Below, one piece after another: positions 1 through 11,314 of a DNA stretch of 64,000 nucleotides; within the stretch, counting starts at the first letter, position 1, and each line of letters starts with the position of its first letter. The stretch is from Cichorium intybus (Eukaryota > Streptophyta > Magnoliopsida > Asterales > Asteraceae). Below the pieces are notes generated by a model, which did no database searches, had not been told where the DNA came from, and saw nothing but the letters and a program-made list of their open reading frames with translations. Location of the stretch: the NCBI GenBank assembly GCA_023525715.1, contig CM042017.1, positions 81,187,357 through 81,251,356 on the forward strand. Direction: 5' to 3'. Position numbers and translations under genes: made by a program.

Positions 1-390
1 TTAGTAGGGACAAGATTGAGGATGTGGTCGGCTGTCTCAAAGGCATACCCCCAGAAATGTAAAGGAAGAGAAGCTCGACTCATCATGGAACGAACCATGT
101 CTAGTAAGGTTCAATTGCGCCTCTCAGCAACACCATTTAATTGTGGTGTTCTTGGAGGAGTCAACTGTGAAACTATTCCACTTTCCTTAAGATAGTCTAG
201 GAACTCGATACTAAGATACTCACCGCCTCTATCGGATCTGAGCATCTTTATCTTCCTGCCCAATTGATTTTCGACTTCATGTTTGAATTCTTTGAATCTC
301 TCAAAGGTTTCAGACTTATGTTTGATTAAGTAGATGCATCCATATCTACTATAATCATCAGTAAAAGTCACATAAAATCGATTTGCATCT
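1..390 (-). pseudogene. Copia integrase core, partial
   Basis: Minus-strand reading frame with the retroviral-type integrase catalytic core. The first acidic residue is in FTDDYSRYG, the second in RSDRGGEYLS, and the glutamate in GVAERRN, after the TPPRTPQLNG stretch typical of Copia elements. The enzyme would join element cDNA to the host chromosome. The DDE residues are all present in this part. The reading frame continues across the left edge, so the state of the rest of pol cannot be judged. The fragment has no independent start; it belongs to the polyprotein whose gag lies at 1.1-2.0 kb. Confidence 0.88.
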
Positions 391-1185
391 ATTGTGTTAG
401 TCCTGAAGGGTCAGCACACATCGTTGTGTACGAGATCCATCGGACCTTCACCTCTTTCACAATATCCAATGAAAGGTGATTTAGTCATCTTTCCCAAAAT
501 AGAAGATCCGCATTCATCATCTGGCCATAGGTCAAATGGTTCCAACACTCCATCCTTTTGGAGTTGGGCGATGCGTTTCTTGTTAATCTGTCCAAGACGA
601 CAATGTCACAAGCATGCTTTATCTATACTGACAGATGAATCAATTTGAAATACACTATTACCTAGGTTGTCTACACACATCATAGTTTCATACACACTAT
701 GACAAGGTAAGGCATTAAATAAAAAGGCACCATTCTCAAATGTCGAAATAGAACCATTCACATTATCAAATGAATATCTAATTCCTTGTCTAAATAAAGC
801 ATGAAATGAAATAAAGTTTCGAGCCAAATCAGGCGAGTAGCAATAATCAATTAAATCTAATTTAACATCACTTCTAAGCATGAGTCCATAGACTCCAATC
901 TTGGTGATAGGTGACAGTTGCCTGTTTCCCATGATCAGGTTCATCCTCCCATGCTCCATCTCCCTACTTTCTCTTAGTCCCTGTAGATCAGAAAAAATGT
1001 GAAAACCACATCCTGTATCTAGGACCCAAGAATGAGAAGATGATGATTTGTCATGGATAGTGTATATACCTGCATATGATGGCTTTACTTTCCCATCCTT
1101 TATGTCCTGCAAGTATTTGGGGCAGCTTCGTTTCGAGTATCCCTTCTCATTGCAGTAGAAGCATTCGGCATCTTTAGGGTTTGAG
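391..1185 (-). pseudogene. Copia zinc knuckle, protease region and GAG-pre-integrase
   Basis: Minus strand. A CCHC-like nucleocapsid knuckle (CFYCNEKGYSKRSCPKY; the usual histidine is tyrosine here) is followed by DGKVKPS and then the protease-like block WVLDTGCGFHI, in which the usual DTGAS active-site motif reads DTGCG. A GAG-pre-integrase region rich in hydrophobic residues follows and leads to the integrase core. The altered knuckle histidine and altered protease motif suggest that a processed, working polyprotein is not made. Part of the region between the pre-integrase domain and the integrase core is out of the main frame, so it is called a pseudogene. Confidence 0.8.
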
Positions 1186-1996
1186 ACTGGAGAAATATCA
1201 TAACCAGATTTTGCCTTTGAGCCACTGCTAGATGACCCGGAATGGGACTCTCCCTTCCAATTCTGTTTCGGAGGACCTTTCCTCTTTTTCCTTTCCCATG
1301 CCCAATAGCCATTACGGGAGCATTGCTAGAAGTGGAGGATATAGTTTTACCCTTCACACCGGCTTTAGCAGTCTGTAGCATATTGTGCAACTGTGCGAGA
1401 GTTGTCTCACTGTTGTTCAAATGATAGTTCAGAATGAACTAATCATAACAATCGGGCAACGAGTTCAGAACTATGTCAATATCTAGTTCCTCGTCAAAGT
1501 GCACATTAAGCTTCATAAGCCGCTCCACGTATCTTTGCATTTTCTGTACGTGGGAGCAAACAGACTCTCCCTCCTTCATCTTGCAGGCCATGAGTGCCTT
1601 GACTACTTCATACTTTTCCTAAGGAGCTCGCTTATGGAACTTTTCATTAAGGTCCTTGTTCATCTCGTATGGCCAGTAGTCCTCATAGAACCTCTGCAAT
1701 TCAGGGACCATAGTGGCGACCATGATGCATGCCACTTTGGTAGCATCATCATAGTGTTTCTTCAATGAGGCACATTCCTCATGAGTAGCGGTTTCTTGAT
1801 CAATCTCGACGAGCTCCTTGTCAAGAAAATACTCTTTGTCCTCGAATCTGAGCGCCATCTTGATATTTCTCATCCAATCGTTATCATTGATGCCATCTAA
1901 TGTCACCTTAGAACATAGCGAGAGGATTGAGGAGAAGTTGGTGTTATGGGTGGAGTAGGGAGCGGTGGGAGCAACAGGAATATCAGGAGAAGACAT
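1100..1996 (-). pseudogene. Copia gag (UBN2-type capsid protein)
   Basis: Starts at the ATG at 1,996 on the minus strand (MSSPDIPVAPTAPYSTHNTN). It contains the conserved Copia gag blocks WMRNIKMALRF, VACIMVATMVPELQRFY and YWPYEMNKDLNEKF. After about residue 125 the frame is interrupted. A further stop lies where the gag copy at 54.28 kb has a glutamine codon (CAG read as TAG here). Gag would form the cytoplasmic virus-like particle. Compared with the copy at 53.7 kb the N-terminus is slightly longer and lacks the early stop found there. Confidence 0.85.
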
Positions 1997-3150
1997 CTAT
2001 AAAAGAAGATAGTTTTGATTAGATAGGGAAATCCTCAATATTTAACCCAATGATAAATATTAAGGCTAGGATCCAAACATGTAATTATACAACTTAGAAA
2101 AGGGATGTCGTAATCTAATTGTAAATTACATAAAGGTAGGTAAATGACGATTTACCAATCTCACTACGGAAATAATCATATTAAGTGAAATTCCTAGATC
2201 TATGAGATTCATTGAATTATTCAATGGTATGTTAAATCTCGATTATGCCCTTCTGTTTGTGACTGGGATGCCGAGGATCACAAACAAGGTGTGAATAACC
2301 ATACAAATCACATGGTAACTTTACAATTGATTATCATCTCTATTGATGTGTCGGTTAACCACACGAGCTCCATCAACAATGATAATTTGCGAGATAACCA
2401 TGACCACTCTTTATGAATCCCTATTAGTGTGCCGGTTAACCACATGAGCTCCACTAACGATCCATAAAGCGCAATGTGTGATTTCATGGGTTTGCATAAT
2501 ATTCACTTTTCTTAAAGTAACTAGATTGGGTTTTTGTTAAAGGTTCTATTACTTTGTTTAATAGCATTATACTTTTAATGACATTAGGAAGCGGTGGGTG
2601 AGAATCCATTCTGCTAACGACACTCCACTAGTCAAGGAAGCGGTGGGTGAGAATGGACACCCATTCAACCGTCATTTCATAGACAGTTTCCTTATCCCCC
2701 CCCCCTTATAGACTAGTTTTTGTGAATGATGCATACTAGCGATTTGACTGACTTAATCTTATATAAAATATTAATATTATAATAATATATACAAGATGTA
2801 TTTTAAACAATTTAAAAGTCTTTGATTTAATTTATGTCTTTTAATTAACTGTTAATTAAATTAATTAAATCAAATAGAGATTACAAAATTAATTCAATTA
2901 ATTTAAATCCTAATCCTTGCCCATTAGGTGTAATCGAAAATAAGGCCAAGGGGTTTCCAATTATTAATTAATCACATTTACCAAAAATAGAAAACCCTAA
3001 AAGGAGGCTATCAATTTTCGCAGAACACAGGTTGGAGGCTAGGGTTTCAGAAACCCTAGCACAGAATCGACAAGCATGTGGGCAAGGGTTTATTTTCGAT
3101 AAACCCTATGTCCAAATCGCAAATATAGGGTTTAACAGAAAAACAGTATG
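1997..3150 (-). other. Copia non-coding leader between primer-binding site and gag
   Basis: About 1.15 kb without a gene. It holds a motif occurring twice (about 2,347-2,373 and 2,427-2,454) built around GGTTAACCACA and GAGCTCCA, and two copies of a GAAGCGGTGGGTGAGAAT block (about 2,589 and 2,638). The same kinds of block recur in the leaders of the other two copia copies (45.1-45.2 kb, and on the plus strand at 53.08-53.37 kb). The conservation suggests a structural or packaging role, but this is inference. Confidence 0.6.
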
Positions 3151-3162
3151 GCTCTGATACCA
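3151..3162 (-). promoter_or_regulatory. Copia primer-binding site (initiator Met tRNA type)
   Basis: The minus strand reads TGGTATCAGAGC, the standard Copia sequence complementary to the 3' end of initiator methionine tRNA. It sits one base from the LTR start. Confidence 0.9.
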
Positions 3163-3163
3163 C

Positions 3164-3886
3164 TGTTGGGTTTTAGTGCAAACTTTAAACTAAAACCCTA
3201 AGTTCACATGCACCTTATAGGGTCTATGTTTTTCACAATTAAACCTATACCTAAGGCCAATAATAAAAATTAATTAAAGATGAATTTTATACCTTTGACC
3301 TTTGGAAGCTAGCACCACAAATGTTGTGCCTCTAATGGCTCACACCCAAGACCTAGCAAGCTAGATGAGCAAGAGAGAGCAAGGAGAGATCCTTGAAGTT
3401 GGCGTGAATAATGGGGTGCCCAAGGCCTCTATTTATAGCTTCTAGATGATAAGCAATAAGGAGAATAGTTGCCTTATTTAAGATCCTGATATGATAAGGC
3501 TTTTATCAGATAAAGGGATCTGCTTATCACTGTCATATACAGCCTTAATCCACAAGGCTCCTGGCCTTGGATTTCGTCCAATCCATTAGGGTTTCCAGGT
3601 TGTTCATTGCTCAACTATTGAATAATTACAATTCAACCCCTGCACTTTTAATTAATCTAATTAATCCCAAAATTAATTCCTAATTAATTTATGATCAATT
3701 ATTAATTAAATAATATGATTTCTAATTAATATATTATCCTTATAATATATTAATAAATCATTATTTCTCTCTTTTAATTATCCATCTAGTCATTTGTCAG
3801 TTATGAGGGCAACCCAAAAGGACTGTGCTACTGTCAATTCAAGTATATTCTAAATTATAGTTATTGCTTAGACACCTTAATCCAAC
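3164..3886 (-). repeat. Copia 5' LTR
   Basis: Begins TGTTGGG directly after the primer-binding site. Its far end (GGGCAACCCAAAAGGACTGT through ACCTTAATCCAAC) matches the inverted start of the LTR at 51,651. A minus-strand TATA box (TATAAATAGAGG) lies near 3,428-3,437. The terminal base differs from the expected CA, so the exact end is uncertain by a few bases. No target duplication was found. Confidence 0.75.
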
Positions 3887-3959
3887 CGTTTCATGATACA
3901 ACATAATATAATTAACATAATGCTATATTTAATGAAAATGTTAGGTAAAACAACTAGTA

Positions 3960-4207
3960 AAATGATAATCATAAATGACTATTGATGTTACCATTTCTCG
4001 CGCCAATCTCTTTTGCTTCCACATAGAATGGCCAGGTAGGAATCATGGGTGGCCTAGTCATTTTTCCTAGATGTCATTCCATATAGTTACGCCATAGATC
4101 AATAATTAATGAAATCATCGTAGTATTCTACCTAGTATCCCAAGTTTAAGTCTAAGTCATCTTATCTAAGGAAAACTTAGTTCATTTAAACTAACACTCT
4201 GATACCA
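3960..4207 (-). other. Ty3/gypsy leader and primer-binding site
   Basis: The minus strand reads TGGTATCAGAG at 4,197-4,207, followed by a gypsy-type leader running left to about 3,960, where it meets sequence next to the copia LTR. No gag is left. The primer site faces away from the integrase fragment at 5.7-6.15 kb, so leader and integrase lie on opposite sides of the same LTR. Confidence 0.6.
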
Positions 4208-4210
4208 CCT

Positions 4211-5643
4211 TGTACCGCCCTCGTTTCCTGGAAGATAAGAATTCTTTAAAATAGATAAACATCTTCCCAAGGATCTAAAACTTTATTTAAAATATTTCAG
4301 TGTGCTCTATCGAAATCAAAATACATTTGGCTAAAATAACCTATAAACAATAGCGTTACCTTAATTCCTCATAAGAATATCTTCCAACAAACATTCCCCT
4401 TCCAAAAAGTCTACAATTCGTTTGTTGAATCTTATCTTTACGCCTGGTAAGCTCATGAGTTTATGAAATGATAAAATATTCAAAATCGTTGATTAAATTA
4501 AGTTATAGCAATATAAAAATATGGTGTGATTTGTAGTTTAAGAAAACCCATTTCCGTATCAACATTTTCTATGTTTCACTTATATTGTCAGTAGATCACA
4601 ACCTCATTTCCCTTGAATCCATAAACCTAGGTGGCTTCCGTTAGAACATTAATAACCCTCGGCAGAATTTATAGTATGAATGAAATAGCACAAAGCAATT
4701 TCATTGACCGTTGGACTGATTTCAGCATCTCCCCGGGTCAGTAGGAGTGTGGTCTTGGAGTAGGTGGTACCTCCGAACTCTATTTATATCACCCGAGTCA
4801 TAGCTCATAATTACAACTCTAATACCATTTGTGATATCAAATGGGCGCTACCCATAGTGATTACTAATTCGCGTCTACCAAAACCTTCAGTAGAATAACC
4901 ATGCATTGTCGAACATAATCCAACATATATCCTTGTAACATTTAAATCATAATTTCATTCTTTTTTTTAATCAATAATAGCATACAATGGAAAAAATATT
5001 TTTATAAATAAAACATTCTATAAAATAACTGTTTTAAACTTTCTAAGTATGCATATTTTTGAATAAAAATCCAACATTGCAAATAATATTCTTTAAGTCG
5101 TGAAACGCCAAAAATATCATTGATACCAGACATTTAAAAGATGTATAATCATTAAAAATAATAATTTCGATGTGTATCCAGTTTGGAAAAATACAACATG
5201 ACTCACCTGATACAACTCGTGTACTTCTTATATCCTGAATAGTTTTCCATAATGACTCCTTGATCTAAACGGTTGTAAAATAATTGTTTTAAACTTTCCA
5301 AGTATGCATATTATTGAATAAAAATCCAACATTGCAAACAATATTCTTTAAATCGTGATACGCCAAAAATGTCATTAATATCAGACATTTTAAAGATGTA
5401 TAATCATTAAAAATAATAATTTCGATGTGTATCCAGTTTGGAAAAATACAGCATGACTCACCTGATACAACACAACTCGTATACGTCTTCTTATATCCTG
5501 AATAGTTTTCCATAGTGACTCCTTGATCTAAACGGTTATAATTACATCTATCGTTACCAACTAAAATAACCATAAGTTCAAATAAGACTAATAATATTTT
5601 CGTTGTATAATAACGTATTATAAGTTATTTCATATACCCCAAA
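4211..5643 (-). repeat. Ty3/gypsy LTR with internal 255-bp tandem duplication
   Basis: Plus-strand ends are TGTACCGCCC (4,211) and near TATACCCCAAA (5,643). The related fragment at 20.9 kb ends in CAACA, consistent with a TG...CA LTR. A block starting at about 5,032 (TTTTAAACTTTC) is repeated from about 5,287, a period of 255 bp. A third copy occurs at 20,650-20,880. The right border is inferred from the second copy. Confidence 0.6.
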
Positions 5644-5689
5644 GTTCTAATATAGAAATTGTTGCTCTTTTCCAAGGTGATACATTGTG

Positions 5690-6150
5690 CGTAACTTTGT
5701 CATCCACCTAAAACTTGATCTTTTCTTGGCTGTGTAAATTTTATATCAGTCTTGTACAAATTTTTAGACGTTCTCAAAATACTTTGACTTATCTTTATTC
5801 TATTATAGTATATCAGGTCCTACGATTTGTTTTCTTATTATTCTAATAAGCAGTCCTGTAGTTTTACACTTGTAACCATAAAGGGCTTCAAATGGCATCA
5901 TCTCAATGTTAGAATGACAACTATCATGGTAGAAAAATATTACTGATGAAAAGTGTATATCCCAACTTTTACCAAAATTAATAGCCCATAATCGGAGCAT
6001 ATCTCCAAGAGTCTGGATTGTCCTTTCACTTTGTCTATCGGTCTAAGGATGATAAGATGTACTTAAGTTTACTCTTATACGCAGCTCTCTTTGTACACCA
6101 CCCTAGAACTTGGAAATGAGAGAATATCTCTGTTTGATACAGTATATATT
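5690..6150 (-). pseudogene. Ty3/gypsy integrase C-terminal fragment
   Basis: The minus-strand translation contains LRLWAINFGKSWDIHFS followed by MMPFEALYGYKC. This corresponds to the conserved part of gypsy integrase after the catalytic core (family form: DFGKSWDVHLPLVEFSYNNS...PFEALYGRKC). A SERTIQTLGDML block precedes it. Catalytic residues are outside the fragment. It is cut at its upstream side by the Athila-like element at 6,157. No start codon or complete domain remains. Confidence 0.8.
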
Positions 6151-6156
6151 GGCATT

Positions 6157-7068
6157 TAACATCATCGCAGTCGTTAATATGGTCAAAAATATAAGATTTA
6201 ATACCTTACAAGCACACTAGCTAAGTGGAAGTACGGGTCGATCCGTGGAGTCAGTGGTTGAAGCATGTGTCAATAATTAACCAAACTATAGTGTCACTCT
6301 ATAGCTGGTGGCGTTCCATACACTTCACAAAATCCAAATACGATGAAAATATTGAAAACATAAACAAGCATGAACGAACTAAATACATCCAAATCCCAAT
6401 CCAAACCAACTAAACGATATGATTTCGAAATATATTCAGAAAATCAGAAGCGTTCGATACCACAAAATAACCCAATGAACAAAAAAACATAAACGAAACT
6501 CGAAACCGCAAAATAACTGAAACCGAATAATTGCATCAAACTAAAACCCAAACCGAAAGTTGAATGTTTCTGACTTCGGGAATAATCCAGAACCGGCACG
6601 TTCCAGCGAGTTCTACAATCCAGAACCCTTGGAAACGAGCGATAAACAAACCGAAAAATAGGAAAAATAAACTAAACTATGAAAATACCAACTTCTAATC
6701 ACTGAAATCTGAAAACACGAGTCGAAGAGGCTTGAGTTCCACTCAAAGGTCGGGTATTCGCTCCCGAAATACGAACGGGAAGCCTCTATTTATAGTTGCA
6801 AAAATTGACCAATCGCGTCGTGCAAGGGTGAAAATTGACGTGCGTGCTCTTTAGTCCGCGGCGCACGTGTCTTTTCGCCTGAAAATTGACTTCATTCCAA
6901 ACTTCTTCATTTTGTATGCATTTAACCCCTATTTTATCATATTTCACACACAAGCACTAGACACGAAAAGTGAGTAATATAACAGTTTACGAGATATAAT
7001 TCACTCAAAATAGGGCTCGACAGCAACTAAAATACTTGATATTACTAGGCATCGTCAAACACCTAACA
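6157..7068 (-). repeat. Athila-like 3' LTR
   Basis: The first 560 bp match the right-hand copy at 16,439-17,009 closely (shared blocks GTACGGGTCGATCCGT and TATAGCTGGTGGCGTTCC). It ends ACCTAACA at 7,068. A minus-strand TATA box lies near 6,784-6,795 (CTCTATTTATAG on plus). On the minus strand the sequence before the LTR is the AAGGACAAGCAAG polypurine-type region usual in Athila/Tat elements (7,070-7,095). Confidence 0.75.
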
Positions 7069-8080
7069 CTTACGTCTTGCTTGTCCTTAAGCAAGTGAGT
7101 TTTTAACAAATTCTAACCAAAACTTTTTGAATGCTTTCAGTTTCAAAGTTTATTGTTTCCAGAAGTTAGATTGAAAAATGACTTTTGAGAAAATTGACCA
7201 GAATACCCTTTGGAATTCACGATTTTCTAAAGAACCCTTTATTAAAAAATTTCAGTCCACAAAAGTGCACCTACTTATTCAGATTCTAAAGGCCGTTGAG
7301 GAACTATCCATGACTTTTGATGTTGTCCGTGTAACGAGCTTTCATAAATACTATCCCAGACCAAACGATCTTAGGTAGTAAGGTGCACAAGTGCCCTTTC
7401 AGGGCCACTCGTTTCAGACCTACCGGCTCGAACAACAAAGGTCACTGATTGATATTTTCCTCCTAAATCCCAATCCTTAAATATTCTAAATCTAAAGTTT
7501 TTCCAACTTCTAAACACTCAACTTATTTGACTAGACCATAGCATGATAACAACTACATAGTATCTCTTGAATAATACTCAATGCTATAACACTCAACTTT
7601 ATTCGTTTCTAAGTTATAATTCCTTAAAAATTTTGAAAAATTGCTAAGATTTTGAAAAATTGCTAAAATTTTGAAAATGACTTGTTTTTCGCAAAAATTT
7701 CAAAAATACTCTTTCGACCGTCCCCACCCCACACTTAAAACCGTACAACATCCCTGTTGTACATAAAAATATTTCAAAACAAGGGAGAAAGAGTTACCCC
7801 CTTAGGAACGGTAAAACTGCTTGTTGGAACCAATACAACAGATAAAACTTGCACATCATGATTTAACTGTCCAGATTTGTGACGCAACAGTGAATACGCC
7901 GCTAAATGACAAGTGTAGGGGTACGGTGACCCCACACTCGTGTGGTACAACCCCTCGGTGGATCTCGTTGGTACTTGCATACAAAACACTCACAAACAAA
8001 CAATCATTAAACGTAAAAGCAAAAGATATAAATACTAGTAAGTTATGTACAATGTTTTCAAAAGCTAATAAAAAGAAAAT
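7069..8080 (-). other. Athila-like non-coding stretch between polypurine region and env-like ORF
   Basis: About 1 kb with the polypurine region at its left end. I recognise no coding sequence in it. The short open frames on both strands have no familiar motifs and overlap one another. Confidence 0.5.
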
Positions 8081-8084
8081 ACAA

Positions 8085-9701
8085 TCAATCATCACCATAC
8101 TGCAGCCCATATGGACCAGCCTCATCATCATGACCTCCATCAGGGAAGGGTAGTGGATCTCGTCTGGCATGAAGGAGTAACTCTCGTAACGCCTCTGCCA
8201 TCCAAGCCTGCTGCGCCTCCAACCATGTCAACCTCGTAACAACGTCCTGCAAGGTGGTATGTACGTCTATAGACTGTGGTGTCGGGCGTGACTGCGGTGG
8301 TGGATGAACTGGTGCCTCTTTCTCTAACCTCCTCCTCTGGGTGGATCGTAGCAACGGCTCCTCCTCCTCCTCCTCCTCTGCCTATGCAATCGCTGGCTCT
8401 GCCTGGGGTGGTACCTGTGCCTGCTGACGAGCCCGGCACCTGACCTGCTCGATCGTCGGACGTACCTCATATAGGCCCAGTCTCAACAGTCGGAGTACCT
8501 TCATGGCCTCCAAATAACGTCCCTGAGCCTGGGTGGGTAGTGTCGGTGCCAGGTGGGCAATAACATCGGCAGTGAGAATGCCGTATGATCGGGCCAAACG
8601 TGTGATGAAATGCCCACCGGTTATCAGGCTCTTAGCGCTCGAATCCATGGCTCTAGACGTCAAGAAAACTGCCAAGGTGAATGGCAGGTTGAGAAACCTA
8701 AGCGGGTTTGAAAGGACCCACATGTAGTACATATCGTCGCGGGACACCTTCTCACATCCCCTCCTGTGTGTGTGACTGAGGTGGATATGATATGGTGCAT
8801 CAATCGGTGTAGCGGGGAGCGAAACTGGCTCTCCTTGGCCCCGCCAGCGTCAAAATGGTCGTTGGACATCTCTACCCAAAGAACCTCATCTGGCTCTCTG
8901 TGGATGGTCGATGAAGCAGGCTGTCAAAAATGGCTGGAAATGGACACTGCCGATTTGCGCCTTAGTGTATATCCTGGTGTGCCTAGCAAACTCTCGGAGA
9001 GTGCACTCCCGACTCCGTCCTCCCAGTCTAAAGCGGATAAGTTGGGCCCTGGGCTCTCGTGAAGCTGGAGCATAGGCACATGTCGAAAAGAACTCGAGCA
9101 TGAGCTCCTTGTAGGCCACGTCGTCCTCCTGGGCCATGAGTCTGTCCCAACCCCGGCATGTAAATGTATATGCCCCATCTGAATGAGTCCATGTACGGTG
9201 GAGAAAAGGTAATAGCTGGTCCCAGAGTCCAGTCGCGGTCAGCACCTCCCGGTCGAAAGCTATCACTGGCTGGACCGAAAGAGAGCTGATAGCTCGGAGC
9301 CTGCCCTGGTACCCTGTGTCTCCTCCAGTATGTCAGGGAACTGGAGGAACCGGTGGTCTGGCATGTAGTCTATCTGCTACCAAGCCATCTGCAAAAAGAT
9401 TACAAACAAACAAAATTGACAAAATCAGTCATGTACGCGTCGCGGTTGTCATCCGTTGCAAAAATCCCAATTTTTTCACATGTTTGTTCCAATCAAACTC
9501 ATCTACAAGGTAATCTAACCATCGACTAGCCTCCCTAGGGTGAGAATTTTGCAAAACAACACCCTTCGGGTCGGCATTGCCGATTTTCTGAGTTTTTCTA
9601 TTTTTTCCGTATTTGATCCAATTTCCTACTTCAAATACATGCATAAAGTTGAAATGTCGAGTCCAAGTGACATATCTCGATGGTGAATACAAATAACACA
9701 A
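8085..9701 (-). pseudogene. Athila ORF1 / env-position protein, degenerate
   Basis: Minus-strand frames carry pieces of the protein family found at the env position of Athila elements (named Arabidopsis retrotransposon ORF-1 in family databases). They include REVLTATGLWDQLLPFLH and TLREFARHTRIYT, and in another frame FLNLPFTLAVFLTSRAM, ITRLARSYGILTADV and a basic/Gln-rich tail. The role of the family is unknown; an envelope-like role has been proposed from position only. The pieces are in different frames with stops between them, so the gene is dead. I see no obvious signal peptide or membrane segment in the parts read. Confidence 0.65.
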
Positions 9702-10190
9702 GAGAAACGCAAGAAAATGAGTGATTGATCGGAGCTCTGTTTACCACGACGTGGTGTGGAAATGGTACGACGAGAGTGATGTGTACCTGTCATGGCGGTT
9801 CTGACCGATCAGAATCCGTAGCGCGTGTGTTGACGAAAACCCATGCGCATCCGGTTCCCCAACTCACGTGGCGCACTTTTCCCTTTGTCGCGTCGCACCT
9901 TTCAATGTTGCAAATTCCTTTCGATTGACCCCACACTTGCTTCATGCCCCGACTTTCTATGATGATGACGATAGATTTTTCCTAATTACTTTGAAAACAA
10001 GACCTAACCTATCTATGGGATGGGTTGCCTCCCACCAAGCACTAAGTTTAACCTCTTCAGCCAGACCGTGCTTCTTTTCATTCTTTCTTCGACACCAACT
10101 TCCCGATTTCTGGTGCAACATCGTGCACAATCGTAGCCATCAATGTCATTAGTTGTGTCATCCTATCGCTTACCTGGTTAATCTACTGCT
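9702..10190 (-). other. Athila-like spacer where RT/RNaseH/integrase would be expected to end
   Basis: The minus strand contains the GGTGGGAGGCAACCCATCC motif (about 10,018-10,036 on plus). I know it from non-coding parts of Athila/Tat elements. No polymerase or integrase motifs are visible. Confidence 0.5.
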
Positions 10191-10191
10191 G

Positions 10192-11309
10192 CTACGCATC
10201 CAGGATTTGAAACACCTTTGATTCCCTATTCCTTGCGTCTTTTGCATAAGTTTGATGTTTCTTCTCCATCCTTTCTATAATTTCTAAAGGTTGTAGCTTA
10301 TCAACCGATCCAAGCGGATGTGCGTTCGCTTTCCAGAGGATCTCCTCATCCTCACCCTCGTTGTCCCGATTCTCATTCCTTCTATTCCTTCCATCCATTC
10401 TGCGTATCATTAAAGGTCTATTGTTCAAATATTTACTGTCATATCCTGGTGGCAATGTCATTGGGAACCAAACATATTTAGCCTTCGCTTCCTTGTACCA
10501 AAGGTGATGTCCAAATCACCCGTCTTGCAATCCATAACAGCCCCAGCCGTAGCTAAGAATGGACGTCCCAAAATTAATGTCGGTGCATCCTCCAAACTTT
10601 CATATTCCATGACTAAGAAATCCACTGGGTAGAAAAAGTCACCTAATTTGACAATCACATTTGTTAACTTTCCTCTTAAGACCTTTGTGGATTGGTCTAC
10701 CAATTGTAGAACCGTCCTGGCTGGCTCCAATTCCTCATTCTTGTATTTGTCGTATAAGTAGCAGGGTAAAATGTTCACGCTAGCCCCCAGATCTAACAGT
10801 ATGTTCCGAATAATTACATCGCCTACAGTCACAGTGATGTAAGGAGAACCAGTGTCTTTTTCTTTCTTAGGCAATGTACCCAACAATGCCTCGCTTGCTT
10901 TGACTGTGAGTCGCACTTTTCTAGTGTTGGCATCTTGATCTTTTCTTTTTTCCTTGCACATCTCTTTAAGAATCCTTGTATTTTCCGGGGCATTCTTTAA
11001 CACGTCCCACAAAGGCTGATTAATAGACGGTTCGCTTGGTGTACCTTGCTTCCTTTTCGTCCGTGCAGTTTTCTTCTTCTTTTTAAGGCCATCTACTGTC
11101 GACTGTCCTTCCTTTGGATACCTTCGTCCTTGTTTTCCGTTCCCACCAAATCTTCTATCGTGACCTTTCTCCATATCTTTTCGGGTGTGCAACTCTCCAC
11201 TACGTTGACATGTTCCTTTCCAGCCCGTTGAGTGTGATTTAGCTTCACCTCTGTGTTGCTTAGGAGCTTGCCATTATCTCTTCGTCTTTGGTCTTCAGCC
11301 ATTTGTGCG
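10192..11309 (-). pseudogene. Athila-like gag C-terminus and aspartic protease
   Basis: Minus strand. The long frame from 11,192 contains a basic KKKKK region and then a retropepsin: LLDLGASVNILP (active site in the DLGAS form common in Athila), VDFLVME, and LILGRPFLATAGAVMDC (the second conserved protease block). An acidic linker rich in R, E and D follows (10,192-10,461). The gag part upstream of 11,309 continues across the inserted sequence into 14,484 and beyond. Frame changes near 11,100 and 10,458 mean the protein is not continuous. Its role would be processing of gag. Confidence 0.82.
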
Positions 11310-11314
11310 ATCTG

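Larger units (their letters stand above)
1..3886 (-). mobile_element. Ty1/copia retrotransposon, 5' part, pol cut by the window edge
   Basis: Read on the minus strand from right to left the order is LTR, primer-binding site, non-coding leader, gag, zinc knuckle, protease region, GAG-pre-integrase and integrase. This is the Copia order (integrase before reverse transcriptase). Reverse transcriptase and the 3' LTR would lie to the left of the window. The gag is closely related to the copy at 53.7 kb and related to the remnant at 44.4 kb. Several in-frame stops and frame changes show that this copy is dead in gag. The left boundary is the window edge. The right end is inferred from similarity to the terminal sequence of the LTR at 51,651. 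Confidence 0.9.

Noticed and set aside
4197..4207. tRNA gene suggested by the TGGTATCAGAG sequence
   Set aside because: It is a retrotransposon primer-binding site; no cloverleaf can be formed around it.
7774..8170. Overlapping open frames of 71-110 codons on both strands
   Set aside because: No motif; in non-coding Athila sequence next to the env-like region.
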